A DNA stretch of 64,000 nt from Miltoncostaea marina (GTDB lineage: Bacteria > Actinomycetota > Thermoleophilia > Miltoncostaeales > Miltoncostaeaceae): the NCBI RefSeq assembly GCF_018141525.1, contig NZ_CP064655.1, positions 1,240,001 to 1,304,000 on the forward strand. Direction: 5' to 3'. The notes below the pieces were generated by a model. That model did not search any database. It was not told the DNA's origin and was given only the letters and a program-made list of their open reading frames with translations. A program made the translations under genes and the position numbers. Within the stretch, counting starts at the first letter, position 1, and the number at the start of each line of letters is the position of its first letter. This document shows positions 15,847 through 23,608 of the stretch, piece after piece.

Positions 15847-15871
15847 ATTGGCGCATGCGGCGCGCGCCAAT
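15847..15871. repeat. Perfect 8-bp inverted repeat before repeat copy B
   Basis: ATTGGCGC (15847-15854) and GCGCCAAT (15864-15871) are separated by 9 bases. It could be an operator or an RNA hairpin. It ends 4 bp before copy B of the direct repeat. Confidence 0.6.
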
Positions 15872-15874
15872 TGA

Positions 15875-15915
15875 CGCATCGGCCCAGGGGGTTACCGGAC
15901 CGCTGAATACCGCAA
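15875..15915 (+). repeat. Copy B of the 41-bp imperfect direct repeat
   Basis: Second copy, 364 bp after copy A and about 240 bp before the peroxidase start. Differences from A are at repeat positions 5, 6, 9, 20, 29, 33 and 34. Confidence 0.7.
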
Positions 15916-16151
15916 GCGGGGACCCCGCCGGCCGTCGCGGCGGGCCGCCGGGGCGTCCCGGGGCCGGGGAGACGCCAGAGGCCGCCGCGGCGCGAGGGGT
16001 CGATCCCCGGCCAGGGTGATTTACCGCTGCACCCGGACGGATGGACGATCGGGACGGGACCGTGTCGTCTCGGACGCCCGCGACCGTGCCGGCCGCCGGC
16101 GCCCCCACGCGAGATCGCCGACCGCAATCGAGACCGAGCCAGGGGGAAGCC

Positions 16152-17753
16152 ATGTCGACCACCGAGCAGCCGGGGTCGCAGACCGAGCAGATCCATGCGC
16201 CGCGGACCACCGAGCAGCTGATCGCCAGGGCGACCGCTCCCCGCGACATGGGCGACACCCGCCGGTCCGCCCGCGGTCATGGGTACGAGATGCGGGGCCT
16301 GTCGTACGTGCCGGAGTCGCGCCTCCACGAGGGCCGCTTCGGCCGCATGTTCCGCCTCCCGCCGTTCATCCCGACGGACGAGCAGATCTCCGCGATCGAG
16401 GAGGTGATGCAGGAGCCGGCGCAGTTCGACCCCTCGCTCGACAACGGCGAGATCCCGGCCGGCTACACCTACCTCGGCCAGTTCATCGACCACGACCTCA
16501 CGTTCGACACGGCGTCGAGCCTCGAGCGACAGAACGACCCCGACGCCCTCACCAACTTCCGCAGCCCCCGGTTCGACCTGGACTCGGTCTACGGACGGGG
16601 GCCGGTCGACGACCCGTTCCTCTACGACAAGGGCAGCGGCGGCGCGGCGCTGCTCATCGGGAGCAACGGGCGGGAGGACGACCTGCCGCGCAACGCGCAG
16701 GACACCGCCCTGATCGGCGACCCGCGCAACGACGAGAACATCTTCGTCAGCCAGCTGCAGCTCACGATGCTGAAGTTCCACAACGCCGTGCTCGCGATGG
16801 TGCGCGGCGACGCCTCCGTGAAGCGCGGCAGCGAGACCGACTTCGAGGCGGCGCAGCGGATCGTGCGCTGGCACTACCAGTGGATCGTCGTGCACGACTT
16901 CCTGCGGCGGACGGTCGGCCAGGCGATGCTCGACGACGTGCTGGACCGCAGCGGGCCGGTCCCGACGGTCAGGCGCCGGTTCTACGACTGGCGCAACGGC
17001 CCGTTCATGCCGGTCGAGTTCTCGGTGGCGGCCTACCGGTTCGGGCACTCGCAGATCCGCGGCAGGTACCAGCTGAACACGCTCGTCGGCCCGCTGCCGA
17101 CCTTCAAAGCCGGTCCGGTGGGCGTGGACCCGCTCGGCCACTTCGGCGGCTTCCGCAGGCTGCCGGCCTTCTGGACGATCGAGTGGCCGCGGTTCTTCGA
17201 CGTCCCCTTCGAGGGCCCCGAGCCGCCGGAGTTCGACGTCCAGCGCACCCGGCTCATCGACACGCGGCTGGCCGGCCCCCTGCGGACGCTGCCCGACGAG
17301 ATCGGCGGCAACGTGCCCTCGCTCGCGCTGCGGAACCTGACGCGCGGCGCGCGGCTGCTGCTGCCGTCGGGGCAGGACGTCGCCTACCGGATGGGCGTGC
17401 GGCCGGTCTCGGAGTCCGACCTGGGCCTGCCGGCCGGCGGTCCGGCTCCGCTCTGGTACTACATCCTGCGGGAGGCCGAGGTGCAGGCGGGCGGCAGGCA
17501 CCTGGGCGAGGTGGGGGGCCGCATCGTGGCCGAGGTCTTCCTCGGCCTGCTGGAGGCCGACCCGTCGTCGTATCTGCGCAACCAGCCGGACTGGACGCCG
17601 TTCCTGCGCTCGGAGACCCCAGGCGACTTCGCGATGCCGGACCTGCTCCGGTTCGCGGGGCACGGTCTCGGGGTCACGAACGTCCCGAACGGCGGCGGGG
17701 CGGAGGCGCCCGCCGGGCGGCCGGCCGCACCGGCGCCGCCGCCCGGCGGCTGA
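16152..17753 (+). CDS. Animal-type haem peroxidase (peroxidase-cyclooxygenase superfamily)
   Basis: A 533-residue protein of the bacterial branch of animal-type haem peroxidases, which use H2O2 to oxidise halides or organic compounds. Key sites: GYTYLGQFIDHDLTFD with the distal His and covalent-haem Asp region, DPRNDENIFVSQLQLTMLKF (conserved Arg-x-x-Glu), and VAAYRFGHSQIRGRY with the proximal His. No signal peptide is visible, so it is probably cytoplasmic or released by another route. The ATG at 16152 follows AGGGGGAAG. The 20 residues before the stop are Pro/Ala/Gly-rich. It stands alone between a repeat-rich leader and a strong terminator. Confidence 0.88.
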   Translation: MSTTEQPGSQTEQIHAPRTTEQLIARATAPRDMGDTRRSARGHGYEMRGLSYVPESRLHEGRFGRMFRLPPFIPTDEQISAIEEVMQEPAQFDPSLDNGEIPAGYTYLGQFIDHDLTFDTASSLERQNDPDALTNFRSPRFDLDSVYGRGPVDDPFLYDKGSGGAALLIGSNGREDDLPRNAQDTALIGDPRNDENIFVSQLQLTMLKFHNAVLAMVRGDASVKRGSETDFEAAQRIVRWHYQWIVVHDFLRRTVGQAMLDDVLDRSGPVPTVRRRFYDWRNGPFMPVEFSVAAYRFGHSQIRGRYQLNTLVGPLPTFKAGPVGVDPLGHFGGFRRLPAFWTIEWPRFFDVPFEGPEPPEFDVQRTRLIDTRLAGPLRTLPDEIGGNVPSLALRNLTRGARLLLPSGQDVAYRMGVRPVSESDLGLPAGGPAPLWYYILREAEVQAGGRHLGEVGGRIVAEVFLGLLEADPSSYLRNQPDWTPFLRSETPGDFAMPDLLRFAGHGLGVTNVPNGGGAEAPAGRPAAPAPPPGG

Positions 17754-17761
17754 CGCCACCT

Positions 17762-17792
17762 GCCCGGGCCGCTCGCGGGGGGCGGCCCGGGC
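17762..17792. terminator. Terminator hairpin after the peroxidase gene
   Basis: GCCCGGGCCGC (17762-17772) and GCGGCCCGGGC (17782-17792) form a perfect 11-bp stem with a 9-base loop. It lies between the peroxidase stop and the convergent lipoprotein stop. Confidence 0.65.
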
Positions 17793-17810
17793 CTCCGGGC
17801 CACCCCCCGC

Positions 17811-19112
17811 CTAGCGGCGCAGGCGGACGGGCACCGGCCGGGCGCGGGCGCTGATCGTGCGCCCGGGGGCCACCCGCACGGTGCGCACGACCCACGGCCG
17901 GTCGGCGTAGCGGCCGTGGCGCATGGGCCCGATGCCGCTCCACACGACCACCCGGTACCGGCCCGGGCGCAGGCGCACGAGCCGCCGGTCGGCCCGCGGG
18001 AAGAGCGACGCGACCTTCGCGCGGCCGCGGAAGACCTGGACGTTGTAGTAGCGGGCGCGCCGGTCGCGGGGCCAGTCGAGCCGTACCGCGCGCGTCTTGC
18101 GGCGGGCGGCGGGGAGCGGGTCGACCACCTCGGCCACGGCGATGCGGGTGGTCATGCTGCGCGCACCGCCGCCGGGGGCGGTCGCCCGCAGGGTGACGCC
18201 GTGGACCGCCGCCCGGGCGCCGGCGGGCACGCCCACCGTCACCGTCACCGCGTGCTCCTGGCCGGGGGAGGAGGCGACGGTCGCGGGGTTCGTCGCCGTC
18301 GCTGCGCCACGCAGGCTCGTGGAGGCGGAGAACGCCAGCTGCGTGCGGCCGCCGCGGCCGCCGTGGCGCACGCGGAACGGCACCGCGACGAAGCGGCCGG
18401 CCCGCACCGGCAGGCGGGCGGTCTCGGGCACCACCGCGACGTCCTGCACGCCGGCCGCGAGGTCGCGCCGCAGCGCGGACAGCGAGGGCGCGTCGACGCA
18501 GATCGTGACCGCGTCGCCCTCCGCCTGCGGACGGTCGGCCGCCGCGCCGCAGGCCACCGGGCGCCCGGCCGGCGCCGCCGCGGTCACCGACCGCACCCCC
18601 ACGACCGGCCGGTACGCGAACGGGCCGGCGAAGGGCTGGCCGGCGGCGGCCTGCAGGCCGAAGTCGGCCTCCACCCTGAGCCCGCCGGCGAGCGCGGCGG
18701 CCGCGAAGGCCGTGGGCGCGGACACGTAGCCCACCCAGCGGCTGCCGGCGGGCGCGGGCACGAGGCGCTGCAGCTCTGCCGCGTACCCCGCGGCCCCGGT
18801 GAACGTCAGCCCCTGCGCCACGGGGGCGGCCGGCGCGCGGGCGCCCGCGGGCACCCGGTAGCCCAGCAGCACCTGGCCCGGCGTGCCCTCGGGGACCGTC
18901 GGGCCGTCGCGGGCGCCGCAGCCCTCCGCGCCGTCGGCGCAGATCGTGAGGGCCACGCGCACGTCGCCGATGCCGCCCGGCTGCGAGGCGCCCACGTCGC
19001 GCACGGCGACGCAGCCGCCCGCGAGCAGGGTCGCGGCGGCGGCCAGCGCGGCGCTCGCCGCGCGCGTGGGAGGACGGGGAGGCCGGTGCACGCGCGCGTC
19101 ATCGTCGCCCAT
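17811..19112 (-). CDS. Secreted lipoprotein of unknown function
   Basis: A 433-residue protein with an Arg/Pro-rich n-region, a hydrophobic AASAALAAAATLLAGGC segment and a lipobox Cys at about residue 35, so it is probably lipid-anchored on the outer face of the membrane. The mature part has repeated beta-rich blocks (YRVPAGARAPAAPVAQGLTF, VGYVSAPTAFAAAALAGGL, VTVTVGVPAGARAAVHGVTL) and ends with a fibronectin-like segment (YYNVQVFRGRAKVASLFP...YRVVVWSGIG). Such C-terminal domains in this group bind surface polymers or have structural roles. Divergent from the MFS gene with a 96-bp spacer. I do not recognise a named family. Confidence 0.7.
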   Translation of the reverse strand: MGDDDARVHRPPRPPTRAASAALAAAATLLAGGCVAVRDVGASQPGGIGDVRVALTICADGAEGCGARDGPTVPEGTPGQVLLGYRVPAGARAPAAPVAQGLTFTGAAGYAAELQRLVPAPAGSRWVGYVSAPTAFAAAALAGGLRVEADFGLQAAAGQPFAGPFAYRPVVGVRSVTAAAPAGRPVACGAAADRPQAEGDAVTICVDAPSLSALRRDLAAGVQDVAVVPETARLPVRAGRFVAVPFRVRHGGRGGRTQLAFSASTSLRGAATATNPATVASSPGQEHAVTVTVGVPAGARAAVHGVTLRATAPGGGARSMTTRIAVAEVVDPLPAARRKTRAVRLDWPRDRRARYYNVQVFRGRAKVASLFPRADRRLVRLRPGRYRVVVWSGIGPMRHGRYADRPWVVRTVRVAPGRTISARARPVPVRLRR

Positions 19113-19208
19113 GCGCGGCCGGGATGAACCCCCCCGGTCGGTCAGGAAACGTCCAGGGGGCGCGCGGGCCGCGGCCGCTGCCAGACTGCCCCCGACCCGG
19201 GAGGCGCG

Positions 19209-21083
19209 ATGGCGGCTGCGAGGTGGCTGGAGGGGCGTGCCGGCGCGGCGCTGCTCGCGGCGGCCGTGGCGCTCGCGTTCGCCGACAGCTCGATCGTGAT
19301 GCTCGGCCTGCCGGAGATCTACGGCGAGCTCGAGGCCTCGATCCCCGGCGTCTCGCTCGTGATCACGGCCTACAACCTCGTGGTGGCGGTCGCGGCCTTC
19401 GCGGTGCTCCCGCTGGTGCGGCGCGCGCGCCCCGCGCCGGTCGCCGCGGCCGGCCTGGCGGTGTTCCTGGCGGCCTCGCTCGCGTGCGGGCTGGTCGACG
19501 CGCTCGAGCCGCTCGTCGCGCTGCGTGCGGTGCAGGGGCTCGGCGGAGCGCTCCTGCTGGCCGCGTCGCTGCCGCTCATCGGGGCGCTCGCCGGCTCGGC
19601 CGCGTCGGGGCGGGCGATCTGGGGGCTCGCGGGGACGCTCGGCGCCGTGCTGGGGCCGGCCGCCGGCGGCCTGCTCACCGAGCTCTTCGACTGGCGGGCG
19701 ATCTTCATCGCCCAGGCGCCGGTCGCGCTGGCCGCGCTCGCCCCGCTGGCCGCACCGCGCCTGCGCGCGCTGGGCCCGGAGCCCGCCGGCCCGGGCGGGC
19801 GGGCGCCGCTGTGGCCGAACGTCGGCCTCGTGTTCGCGTTCGGCGCCCTCGTGGGCGCCCTGTTCCTCGCGGTGCTGATGATCGTGACCGTCTGGGGCCT
19901 CGGGCCGCTGCCGGGCGCGCTCGTGGTGAGCGTGCTGCCGGTGGCGGCGGTCGCGGTGCACCCGCTCGTCGGCCGCGCCGGGGTGGGGCAGGGCGCCGCG
20001 GCGGGCGCGGTGCTGCTGGCGGCCGGCCTCGTCGCGCTGGCGTTCCCCCCCGCCGTCTCGGCCGCCTGGGCCGCGGCCGCGCTCGCCGTCTGCGGGGCCG
20101 GGTTCGGGCTGCTCGTGCCGCCGCTGACGGCGGCCTCGGTCGGCGGCGCGGCGGCGGGCGCGGTGGCCGGGGCCGTCTCGGTGGGCGCCCGCCACGTCGG
20201 CCTCGTGGCCGCGCTCGCGGTCATCGCGCCGGTGCTCGCCGTGCAGCTCGACGACGCCGGCGACCGGGCCACGCTCAACGCCACCGGGGTGATCCTCGAC
20301 GCGCGGCTGCCGCTGCAGCAGAAGGTGCCGGTGTCGCTCGACCTCGCCCAGGAGTTCGAGCGCACGCCGCGCGGGGCGGTCCCCGACCTCGGCCGGGTCT
20401 TCGACGAGGCCGGGGCGGCGGACGACGACGACGTGCGGGGGGCGCGCGACCGGCTGGTCGGCGCCATCGAGGAGGCCCTCACGCGCGGCTTCCGCTGGGG
20501 CTACCTGGTGGCGGCGCTGTTCGCCCTGCTCGCCGTGGTGCCGGTCGCCCTGTGGTCGCGCGAGCGGGGCCGCGCGCCGCCCCGGCGCCCGCATCCGGCG
20601 GTCGCGGCCCTGCTGGTCGCCGCCGCCGCGCTCGTGGCCGGCGGCGTCGCGGGCGGCGGGGCGGACCTCGGGGCCGACTCGACGGCCGACCCGTGCGCGC
20701 CGCGGGCGCGCCAGGGGGGCGGCTTCGACGCCGCGGTGCAGGGCGTCATCCTCGACGGCCTGGCCGGCGGCGCGTGCGAGCTCGGCGTGACGCGCGAGCA
20801 GCTCGTGCTGTCGTTCGCGCCCGACGTGGGCATCGACCGCGTGCCGACCGACCCGTCCACCGTGGAGCGGGCGGTGCGCGCCGGGCTCGTGCGCTCGATC
20901 GACGACGCCGAGGAGCGCGGGTCGCTGCCCGGCGTCGTCGCCGACCTGCTGCGCGCCATGGCCCGCCGGGCGCCGGTGGAGGAGCTCATCCGCGGGGGCG
21001 GGGAGGTGGGCGACCTGGCCGGGCGCGTCCGGGACCTCGACGCCGGCGACGTCCTGGACGCGCTCGGCGGCCTCCTGCCGTAG
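19209..21083 (+). CDS. MFS transporter with an additional C-terminal domain
   Basis: A 624-residue protein. Residues 1-430 are an MFS transporter of the 14-helix drug-efflux type: ALAFADSSIVMLGLPEIYGE (the D motif of helix 1), then ALRAVQGLGGALLLAASLP and GLAGTLGAVLGPAAGGLLTE (motif C). A loop with LQQKVPVSLDLAQEFE follows, another helix pair (YLVAALFALLAVVPVALW and VAALLVAAAALVAGGVAGGG), and then a soluble 150-residue tail (CAPRARQGGGFDAAVQGVIL ... GSLPGVVADLLRAM) that is not part of known MFS. The tail might gate or scaffold the pump. ATG after GGGAGGCGCG. Substrate unknown. Confidence 0.85.
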   Translation: MAAARWLEGRAGAALLAAAVALAFADSSIVMLGLPEIYGELEASIPGVSLVITAYNLVVAVAAFAVLPLVRRARPAPVAAAGLAVFLAASLACGLVDALEPLVALRAVQGLGGALLLAASLPLIGALAGSAASGRAIWGLAGTLGAVLGPAAGGLLTELFDWRAIFIAQAPVALAALAPLAAPRLRALGPEPAGPGGRAPLWPNVGLVFAFGALVGALFLAVLMIVTVWGLGPLPGALVVSVLPVAAVAVHPLVGRAGVGQGAAAGAVLLAAGLVALAFPPAVSAAWAAAALAVCGAGFGLLVPPLTAASVGGAAAGAVAGAVSVGARHVGLVAALAVIAPVLAVQLDDAGDRATLNATGVILDARLPLQQKVPVSLDLAQEFERTPRGAVPDLGRVFDEAGAADDDDVRGARDRLVGAIEEALTRGFRWGYLVAALFALLAVVPVALWSRERGRAPPRRPHPAVAALLVAAAALVAGGVAGGGADLGADSTADPCAPRARQGGGFDAAVQGVILDGLAGGACELGVTREQLVLSFAPDVGIDRVPTDPSTVERAVRAGLVRSIDDAEERGSLPGVVADLLRAMARRAPVEELIRGGGEVGDLAGRVRDLDAGDVLDALGGLLP

Positions 21084-21098
21084 CCGGGCCCGCGCCGG

Positions 21099-21683
21099 CT
21101 ACGGCATGCGGCCGCGGTGGCGGCCGGGGCCGGGCGGGCCGCCGTCCACGATCCGCCCCGCCATCCCGGCGGCGCGGTCGCCCTCCACGCCCGCCTCGGT
21201 CAGCGCCTCGCGGACGGCGGCCACGACCGCCGCGCGCGCCACCCCCTCCGCCGCCGCCACCTCGGCGAGCGTGTCGCCGCCGCGCAGCCGCTCGCGCAGC
21301 GCGTCCTGCTCCAGCCCGAGCGCCCCCGCGGCCGCCTCCAGCACGCCGGCGCGCGCGCCGGCGTGCTCGCCGTGACCCGGTCCCCGGCCGTCCGGCCAGG
21401 GCATGCCGAGGCCGTCCTCCGCCCGCTCGCGCATGCGATCGGCCTGCTGCTCGGTGAGGCGCCCCTCGGCGACGGCCTCGTCCAGCCGCCGCTCCATCAG
21501 GTCGCGCATCGCGCCGGTCACGTCGTCCGCCGTGATCGACGTCCCGGCGCGCTCGTTGATCGCCGCGGCCAGGTCCGACGCGGCGTCGCCGCCCGCGCCG
21601 CCCGCCGCCGCCCCGGCGGCCACGCCGGCCGTCGCCACCACCCCCGCGACCGCGGCCGCGATCGTCCTCCGGCTCATCGCCAT
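21099..21683 (-). CDS. Secreted alpha-helical protein
   Basis: A 194-residue protein with a clear Sec signal (RRTIAAAVAGVVATAGVAAG) and an all-helical mature part. It has the repeat-like LMERRLDEAVAEGRLTEQQA and ALGLEQDALRERLRGGDTLA, the latter of the type LGxxxDxLxxxLxxGxxLAEVA that recurs in actinobacterial secreted proteins. It ends in a Gly/Pro/Arg tail. Convergent with the MFS gene (15 bp between stops). Function unknown. Confidence 0.7.
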   Translation of the reverse strand: MAMSRRTIAAAVAGVVATAGVAAGAAAGGAGGDAASDLAAAINERAGTSITADDVTGAMRDLMERRLDEAVAEGRLTEQQADRMRERAEDGLGMPWPDGRGPGHGEHAGARAGVLEAAAGALGLEQDALRERLRGGDTLAEVAAAEGVARAAVVAAVREALTEAGVEGDRAAGMAGRIVDGGPPGPGRHRGRMP

Positions 21684-21809
21684 GACGCCTCCCCTGTGGG
21701 CTCACCTGACCCCGGCGAGGCTAGGCGGGCCCCCTGTGAGCGGGATCGGTGCCGGATGGGAGACCGCTGGGGGCGCCCGCCGGGCGGGCGGGGCGCCCCC
21801 GGCGCGGCC

Positions 21810-23102
21810 TCAGGAGGCGGCCGCCTCCAGCGCCTGGGTGATGTCGGCCAGGATGTCGTCGATGTGCTCGATGCCCACCGACAGGCGCACCATGTCCTGG
21901 CTGACCCCCGCCAGCTCCAGCTCGGCGTCGTCGAGCTGGGAGTGGGTGGTGGTCGCGGGGTGGATCGCCAGCGACTTCGCGTCGCCGATGTTGGCCAGGT
22001 GGCTGAACATCTGCAGCGACTCGATGAACTTCTGGCCGGCCTCGCGGCCGCCCTCGATGCCGAACGTCACGAGCGCGCCGTAGCCGCCGTTCAGCACCCG
22101 CGTCGCCACCTCGTGGTACTGCGAGGAGGGCAGGCCCGGGTAGCCGACCCACTTGACCCGGGTGTGCCGGTCGAGGAACTCGGCGACCGCCAGCGCGTTC
22201 TCGCTGTGGCGCTCGATGCGCAGCGGCAGCGTCTCGACCCCCTGCAGGAACAGGAAGGCGTTGAACGGCGACAGCGCGGCGCCCGTGTTGCGCAGCAGCA
22301 CGGTGCGCACGCGGCCGATGTAGGCGGCCGGGCCGAGCGCGTCGGACCACACCACGCCGTGGTACGAGGGGTCGGGCTTCGTGAGGCCGGGGTAGCGGTC
22401 GGCGTGCGCGGTCCAGTCGAACTTGCCGCTGTCCACGATGATGCCGCCGATCGAGGTGCCGTGGCCGCCGATGAACTTGGTCAGCGAGTGGATCACGACG
22501 TCGGCGCCGTGGTCGAACGCGCGGCACAGCACGGGCGTCGGCACCGTGTTGTCGAGCACGAGCGGCAGGCCCTCGGCGTGGGCGGCCTCCGACCAGGCGT
22601 CGATGTCGACCACGTTCAGGCGCGGGTTGCCGATCGTCTCGGCGAACACCAGGCGCGTCTTGTCGTCGACGCGCGAGGCGAGCTCCTCCGGCGAGTCGGG
22701 GTCGATGAAGCGCACCTCGATGCCGTACTGCGGGAGCGTGTGGGCGAACAGGTTGTAGGTGCCCCCGTAGAGCGTCGAGATGGCGACGATGTTGTCGCCG
22801 GCGCGGCACACGTTGAGGACCGCGTACGTGACCGCCGCCTGGCCCGACGCCGTGACGCACCCGGCGACGCCGCCCTCCAGCGCGGCGACGCGCTGCTCGA
22901 GGACGTCCCACGTCGGGTTCATGATGCGGGTGTAGATGTTGCCCGGCACCCGCAGCCCGAAGAGGTCGGCCGCGTGCTGGGTGTCGTCGAAGACGTACGA
23001 CGTGGTCTGGTAGATCGGGACGGCGCGGGACTTGGTCGTCGGGTCGACGTCCTGGCCGCCGTGGAGCGAGACGGTCTCCGGGCGCTGGGGTGCGGTGCTC
23101 AT
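21810..23102 (-). CDS. metY: O-acetylhomoserine aminocarboxypropyltransferase (MetY)
   Basis: A PLP enzyme of the Cys/Met metabolism family that combines O-acetylhomoserine with sulfide to give homocysteine. The 430-residue product has the full set: YQTTSYVFDDTQHAADLFGL, YTRIMNPTWDVLEQRVAALE, ATSGQ-type ASGQAAVTYAVLN, YGGTYNLFAHTL, LVLDNTVPTPVLCR, and the PLP lysine in VIHSLTKFIGGHGTSIGG. The last 60 residues (HPATTTHSQL, VRLSVGIEHIDDILADITQA) fit MetY rather than MetB. ATG 23102 follows AAGGAG. It needs sulfide, which the reductase at 4287 could supply. Confidence 0.95.
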   Translation of the reverse strand: MSTAPQRPETVSLHGGQDVDPTTKSRAVPIYQTTSYVFDDTQHAADLFGLRVPGNIYTRIMNPTWDVLEQRVAALEGGVAGCVTASGQAAVTYAVLNVCRAGDNIVAISTLYGGTYNLFAHTLPQYGIEVRFIDPDSPEELASRVDDKTRLVFAETIGNPRLNVVDIDAWSEAAHAEGLPLVLDNTVPTPVLCRAFDHGADVVIHSLTKFIGGHGTSIGGIIVDSGKFDWTAHADRYPGLTKPDPSYHGVVWSDALGPAAYIGRVRTVLLRNTGAALSPFNAFLFLQGVETLPLRIERHSENALAVAEFLDRHTRVKWVGYPGLPSSQYHEVATRVLNGGYGALVTFGIEGGREAGQKFIESLQMFSHLANIGDAKSLAIHPATTTHSQLDDAELELAGVSQDMVRLSVGIEHIDDILADITQALEAAAS

Positions 23103-23153
23103 CGAGCTCCTTCTTCCGGGAAAAGTCGTGAAATCCGGTGGGAATCGAGCCAT

Positions 23154-23183
23154 ACGCTATGCGCGCGGCCCGGCACGGTCAAA
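23154..23183 (-). promoter_or_regulatory. Candidate promoter of metY
   Basis: On the minus strand TTGACC (23183-23178) is followed after 18 bp by TAGCGT (23159-23154), giving a leader of about 45 nt. No SAM riboswitch-like fold is evident. Confidence 0.4.
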
Positions 23184-23281
23184 GGCAGCATGCAGGAAGG
23201 AGCGCGCCGCCGTGCGTCGAACAGGTGTTCGTCAGGGCGGCGAGCTAGGATCGCCGTCCACTGTCCGACGGAGGCATGGGG

Positions 23282-23575
23282 ATGCGTACAGGCGGGAGCG
23301 GTGCCGACGAGCGGCGGCTGCGGGCGGTGGGCGACCCCCCGGCGGCCGACCGCGAGGCGATCACCCGGGCCATCGAGGCGTGCGCCGGCCGGCCGGCGGG
23401 CGTGCCCGTCGCCGGGCTGCGGGCCGCGGTGGCCGAGCACCTGGCCGTCGCCCGCGAGGCCGTGCCGGCCGACGCGGTGACCGCGGCGCTCGGGCTGCTG
23501 ATCGCGACCAACCGGGTCGACGAGTCGGGCGGGCGGCTGGTGGCCGTGCCGCAGGAGGCGCGCCGGGCCGGATGA
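23282..23575 (+). CDS. Small helical protein of unknown function
   Basis: A 97-residue protein with short helices (REAITRAIEACAGRPAGVPV, GLRAAVAEHLAVAREAVPAD, AVTAALGLLIATNRVDESGG) arranged like a winged-helix fold, with a final LVAVPQEARRAG. The ATG at 23282 was preferred over 23276 because GGAGG lies at a proper distance. It is 33 bp upstream of typA and may be co-transcribed with it. No family recognised. Confidence 0.5.
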   Translation: MRTGGSGADERRLRAVGDPPAADREAITRAIEACAGRPAGVPVAGLRAAVAEHLAVAREAVPADAVTAALGLLIATNRVDESGGRLVAVPQEARRAG

Positions 23576-23608
23576 CGCCCGCGGGCGCCCGCCGTCTACA
23601 GTGACGGG

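Larger units (their letters stand above)
15421..16151. other. 731-bp non-coding region with repeats upstream of the peroxidase gene
   Basis: No frame in this stretch has protein-like composition. It contains a 41-bp imperfect direct repeat (listed separately), an 8-bp inverted repeat at 15847-15871, a GTGCG/CGCAC inverted repeat at about 15498-15515, and a short run of ACCGCA/ACCGCG units at 15544-15571. The structure suggests regulatory DNA, a structured leader or a non-coding RNA. An ATG in frame with the peroxidase at 16041 exists but lacks a ribosome site. Confidence 0.6.

Noticed and set aside
23103-23280. SAM riboswitch upstream of metY
   Set aside because: The spacer lacks the paired helices and conserved core of known SAM riboswitches; a plain promoter explains it.
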